From Promethearchaeota archaeon (GTDB lineage Archaea > Asgardarchaeota > Lokiarchaeia > Sigynarchaeales > SOKP01), in contig JAUWBH010000132.1 of the NCBI GenBank assembly GCA_030605085.1, positions 1 to 17,256 of the forward strand: a DNA stretch of 17,256 bases. The letters run 5' to 3'. Below are positions 15,597-17,256 of the stretch, one piece after another. A program made the translations under genes and the position numbers. How positions within the stretch are numbered: position 1 is the first letter of the stretch; each line of letters opens with the position of its first letter. Under the pieces are notes generated by a model. It was not told the origin of the DNA. It searched no databases and was given only the letters and a program-made list of their open reading frames with translations.

Positions 15597-15704
15597 ATGG
15601 ACAACCTTCAAGCAGCATTGGATAGCCTCGAAAAAGCTAGAGGATTTATTCCGAACCAGTTGATGCTTCTGGAATCGACCTTTTCTCAAAAAACGGTAAT
15701 GTAA
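15597..15704 (+). CDS. Possible 35-residue ORF or gene remnant
   Basis: MDNLQAALDSLEKARGFIPN then QLMLLESTFSQKTVM, followed by TAA. The composition is protein-like, with an amphipathic helix, and its base composition is less A/T-rich than the DNA around it. GFIPNQLMLLE recalls the GxxPN pattern of carboxymuconolactone-decarboxylase-like proteins, so it may be the start of a truncated gene, but the stretch is too short to assign. No SD precedes it. Confidence 0.3.
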   Translation: MDNLQAALDSLEKARGFIPNQLMLLESTFSQKTVM

Positions 15705-15949
15705 AAATCCGTTCCTTAAATGTATGGACATTGAAATCAATTTAGTAATATTAAAATCTTTAACATTCTAACAAATTCAATTTATTTATTTGAATAAATA
15801 TTTATGATTGAAATTATATGAAGAATGTAGAGATCTCTTCATTAATTAGTAAAGTTTAACTAGTAAAATAGATATTAAATTAGTAAGTTTTTTTCAATAT
15901 TATTAAGATAAGCTAGCAAAATTCAATTTTCATTTTGATAATTAAATAA

Positions 15950-15965
15950 ATAGATGTACATCTAT
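15950..15965. promoter_or_regulatory. Perfect 16-bp palindrome (probable operator)
   Basis: ATAGATGTACATCTAT is perfectly symmetric over all 16 bases and ends 18 bases before a TATA box. That location, just upstream of the core promoter of the 16016 gene, suits a dimeric transcription factor acting as activator or repressor. No second copy was noticed in the window. Confidence 0.6.
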
Positions 15966-15983
15966 AATGGCTCTCTTAAATAG

Positions 15984-15991
15984 TTTATATA
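15984..15991 (+). promoter_or_regulatory. TATA box of the coiled-coil gene
   Basis: TTTATATA lies 25-32 bases before ATG 16016. With the archaeal spacing of about 25 bases from TATA box to start site, transcription would begin within a few bases of the ATG, giving a nearly leaderless mRNA; no SD is present, which agrees. Confidence 0.55.
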
Positions 15992-16015
15992 TCTTAATTC
16001 CTAATATCAATTATA

Positions 16016-16714
16016 ATGGAATTATTTAATGATTACGAAAATTTTAAAATATACGCTTTTTGGTCGAAAAAAGTCAGCGATTTAATTAATGAAATTAATA
16101 GCGTTCACGGTAAGAGTTACGCAACGCAACACGATATAACATTGAAGTTTATAAACGATAATATTTTTCAAGGTGAGGGTGAATTTAACAGGGAATTTAG
16201 GGAGCAAGGAAAAACATATCCGGACTTGAAAATATTTTTAAAGGCGCCAGAAAAGCGTTTTGAGGTCGTGGAATTACGGATTCACACGAGCGAATTAAAA
16301 TACTTAAGGCGTGAATTAAATAAAAGGGAAAAGACTTTTTCTAAAAGCGACCACCTTTATTTTTCCTATTTTTTACAGCTTAGCTTGAAAGAGAAGGGCA
16401 AAGTTTTAAAAACTAAAACTTGCATTTATTACTTAGTCATAATAATACTTTCAAGTAAGACACGATTAATTCCTATAAATGATTTGGTGGATGATATAAA
16501 ATTGGGCGCTGAAGATTTCACGAAAAAATTAAAAAAAGAGAGCGGAATTGATGATAATAAAGAGGAGCTCTTAGGCGTTGAAAATATGCTTAAAGTTGTA
16601 GATCTGGAACGGAAAGTCAGCGTGCTGGAAGCTGAATTGGACGAGAAAGACAGGGAATTGGACGTGAAAGACAAGGAAATAGATCGGTTGAAAGCACAAT
16701 TAAGAAACGAGTAA
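16016..16714 (+). CDS. Unrecognised protein with C-terminal coiled coil
   Basis: A 232-residue protein I do not recognise. Residues 1-130 look like a mixed alpha/beta domain (FKIYAFWSKKV, then YPDLKIFLKAPEKRFEVVEL, with a DHLYFSYFLQLS strand-helix). A hydrophobic stretch, CIYYLVIIILSS (136-147), is more likely a buried strand than a membrane span because charged residues flank it closely. Residues 192-232 form a strongly charged heptad coiled coil (VVDLERKVSVLEAELDEKDR and on), suggesting a dimer or oligomer. The pattern PDL...EVVEL faintly recalls PD-(D/E)xK nucleases, but the lysine is missing. It has its own promoter and palindrome. The base composition is similar to its neighbours. Confidence 0.8.
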   Translation: MELFNDYENFKIYAFWSKKVSDLINEINSVHGKSYATQHDITLKFINDNIFQGEGEFNREFREQGKTYPDLKIFLKAPEKRFEVVELRIHTSELKYLRRELNKREKTFSKSDHLYFSYFLQLSLKEKGKVLKTKTCIYYLVIIILSSKTRLIPINDLVDDIKLGAEDFTKKLKKESGIDDNKEELLGVENMLKVVDLERKVSVLEAELDEKDRELDVKDKEIDRLKAQLRNE

Positions 16715-16829
16715 AGTAATTTTAGTTCATTATCTTTTAATTTTAGCATTAAAAATCTCTGTTAAATATTGCAAGCAAGCAAGGTAGTAAATCCATATTT
16801 TTAATAATATTAAATCCTAAAATGAGCTA

Positions 16830-16852
16830 GTGTATCAAAATAATTGATACAC
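16830..16852. promoter_or_regulatory. 9-bp-arm inverted repeat at the start of the small acidic ORF
   Basis: GTGTATCAA (16830-16838) and TTGATACAC (16844-16852) are perfect complements separated by 5 bases. The right arm contains the presumed TTG start codon of the 16844 ORF. It may be an operator giving autoregulation, or an mRNA hairpin that hides the start. It has no U-run right after it, so it is a poor terminator. Confidence 0.55.
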
Positions 16853-17011
16853 ACTGATGAGAGCGAATATGAATTTATAAAATCTGAGCTAATTAAATCG
16901 CCTATTAGCGTACCTTCAGAATTTTTACACCTTTACGACGAATTAAAGGAAGAGAAGGATAAAATATCTCAAGAGGACTCTAAAGAGTTAGATAATGAGC
17001 TCAATCAATAA
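16844..17011 (+). CDS. 55-residue acidic small protein (TTG start) or 5'-truncated gene
   Basis: Reads (M)IHTDESEYEFIKSELIKSPI then SVPSEFLHLYDELKEEKDKI, then SQEDSKELDNELNQ and TAA. The sequence is helical, acidic and clearly protein-like. The only usable start in frame is TTG 16844, immediately after an in-frame TAA, and it lies in a hairpin. Such small acidic proteins are often antitoxins or remnants of longer regulators; the function is not known. Its lack of an ATG could also mean its 5' part was lost. It lies between the coiled-coil gene and a partial antitoxin-like gene, both on the same strand. Confidence 0.5.
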   Translation: MIHTDESEYEFIKSELIKSPISVPSEFLHLYDELKEEKDKISQEDSKELDNELNQ

Positions 17012-17134
17012 TATATAAGAAAAAAGCGGATAATGTTTATATTTTTCAAATTTTTTTTTAAATTCTTCATGTCTCTTTCAAATACAATAGAAATAAAAAT
17101 CGAGATATAGAAATTAAATTAAACTAAGTAAAAA

Positions 17135-17256
17135 ATGACAAATATAATTCAAATTGATGACGAAGTAAAAAAAAAACTCTTTCAAATTAAATTAAAGTTA
17201 GAAGAAGAAAGAGGGAGTGCCATAACTTATAATGAGTTGATTAATTACTTGCTGGA
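17135..17256 (+). CDS. Antitoxin-like (RHH/VapB-type) protein, cut by window edge
   Basis: The first 40 codons of a gene: MTNIIQIDDEVKKKLFQIKL then KLEEERGSAITYNELINYLL. A short strand (IIQID) followed by two helices split by the GxAITYNE turn is the ribbon-helix-helix layout of archaeal VapB-like antitoxins. It is related in pattern to the 94-residue protein at 10054 (QAKLTLRLGRKPTQQETLDY) but not closely similar. A PIN toxin is expected just past the edge. The upstream 120 bases are A/T-rich and hold its promoter. Confidence 0.65.
   Translation, partial: MTNIIQIDDEVKKKLFQIKLKLEEERGSAITYNELINYLL

Larger units (their letters stand above)
15398..16015. other. 618-bp gap with promoters, a 16-bp palindrome and one weak small ORF
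   Basis: The left end holds the promoter of the minus-strand PIN gene and the right end holds the palindrome and TATA box of the 16016 gene, both listed elsewhere. Between them is a possible 35-codon ORF (15597-15704); the rest (15705-15940) is A/T-rich with no feature I can support. Confidence 0.55.

Noticed and set aside
15483..15740. An 85-codon minus-strand ORF
   Set aside because: The product is a Lys/Phe/Cys/His-rich mix with no pattern, and it overlaps a more protein-like plus-strand frame.
16151..16280. PD-(D/E)xK nuclease motif in the 232-residue protein
   Set aside because: PDL and EVVEL are present but the catalytic lysine is not, so the assignment is not supportable from the sequence.
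1..17256. CRISPR array, tRNA, rRNA or transposase
   Set aside because: No regularly spaced repeats, no cloverleaf-like segment and no transposase or integrase motif were found in either strand.

Overview
The window is low-GC DNA, most likely from an archaeon. The evidence is an AbrB-PhoU fusion typical of archaea, TATA-type promoters set just ahead of start codons (leaderless or near-leaderless genes), a GH57 glycosidase, many VapBC-type modules, and a large helical-repeat protein of an archaeal type. TIR-STAND and LRR pieces together with PAS-rich kinases would suit an Asgard (Lokiarchaeia-like) genome. That lineage is an inference; there is no rRNA or tRNA here to anchor it.

Layout. 2-1440 (minus): a TIR-STAND NTPase gene whose 3' end breaks into a leucine-rich-repeat fragment in another frame. 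1441-1960: a long gap with an apparent decayed reading frame. 1961-4714 (plus): a soluble sensor histidine kinase with four PAS domains and one GAF. 4816-5421 (plus): a HAD phosphatase. 5472-5907 (minus): two tandem related genes for 55- and 63-residue proteins, family not recognised. 6051-6941 (plus): an AbrB-PhoU regulator. 6961-7620 (minus): a VapBC pair. 7935-9137 (plus): GH57. 9344-9988 (plus): a second VapBC pair with a dyad operator. 10054-10338 (plus): an antitoxin-like protein without a toxin. 10349-14179 (minus): a giant helical-repeat/nitrilase fusion whose 5' end carries an in-frame TAG. 14191-14680 (minus): an MNT nucleotidyltransferase with a HEPN partner cut to 27 residues. 14764-15397 (minus): a PIN protein with a small helical partner. 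16016-16714 (plus): an unrecognised coiled-coil protein behind a perfect 16-bp palindrome. 16844-17011: a small acidic ORF with a dyad at its start. 17135 to the edge: the start of another antitoxin-like gene.

Themes. The right two thirds is an accessory, toxin-antitoxin-rich region: three complete PIN modules, two lone antitoxin-like genes and a broken MNT-HEPN pair. The giant nitrilase fusion sits exactly between two incomplete TA modules, which suggests a rearrangement or insertion there. The best candidates for new biology are the helical-array/nitrilase protein, as a possible sensor-effector, and the tandem 55/63-residue protein pair. The TIR-STAND locus looks like an immune-type gene damaged or remodelled at its sensor end.
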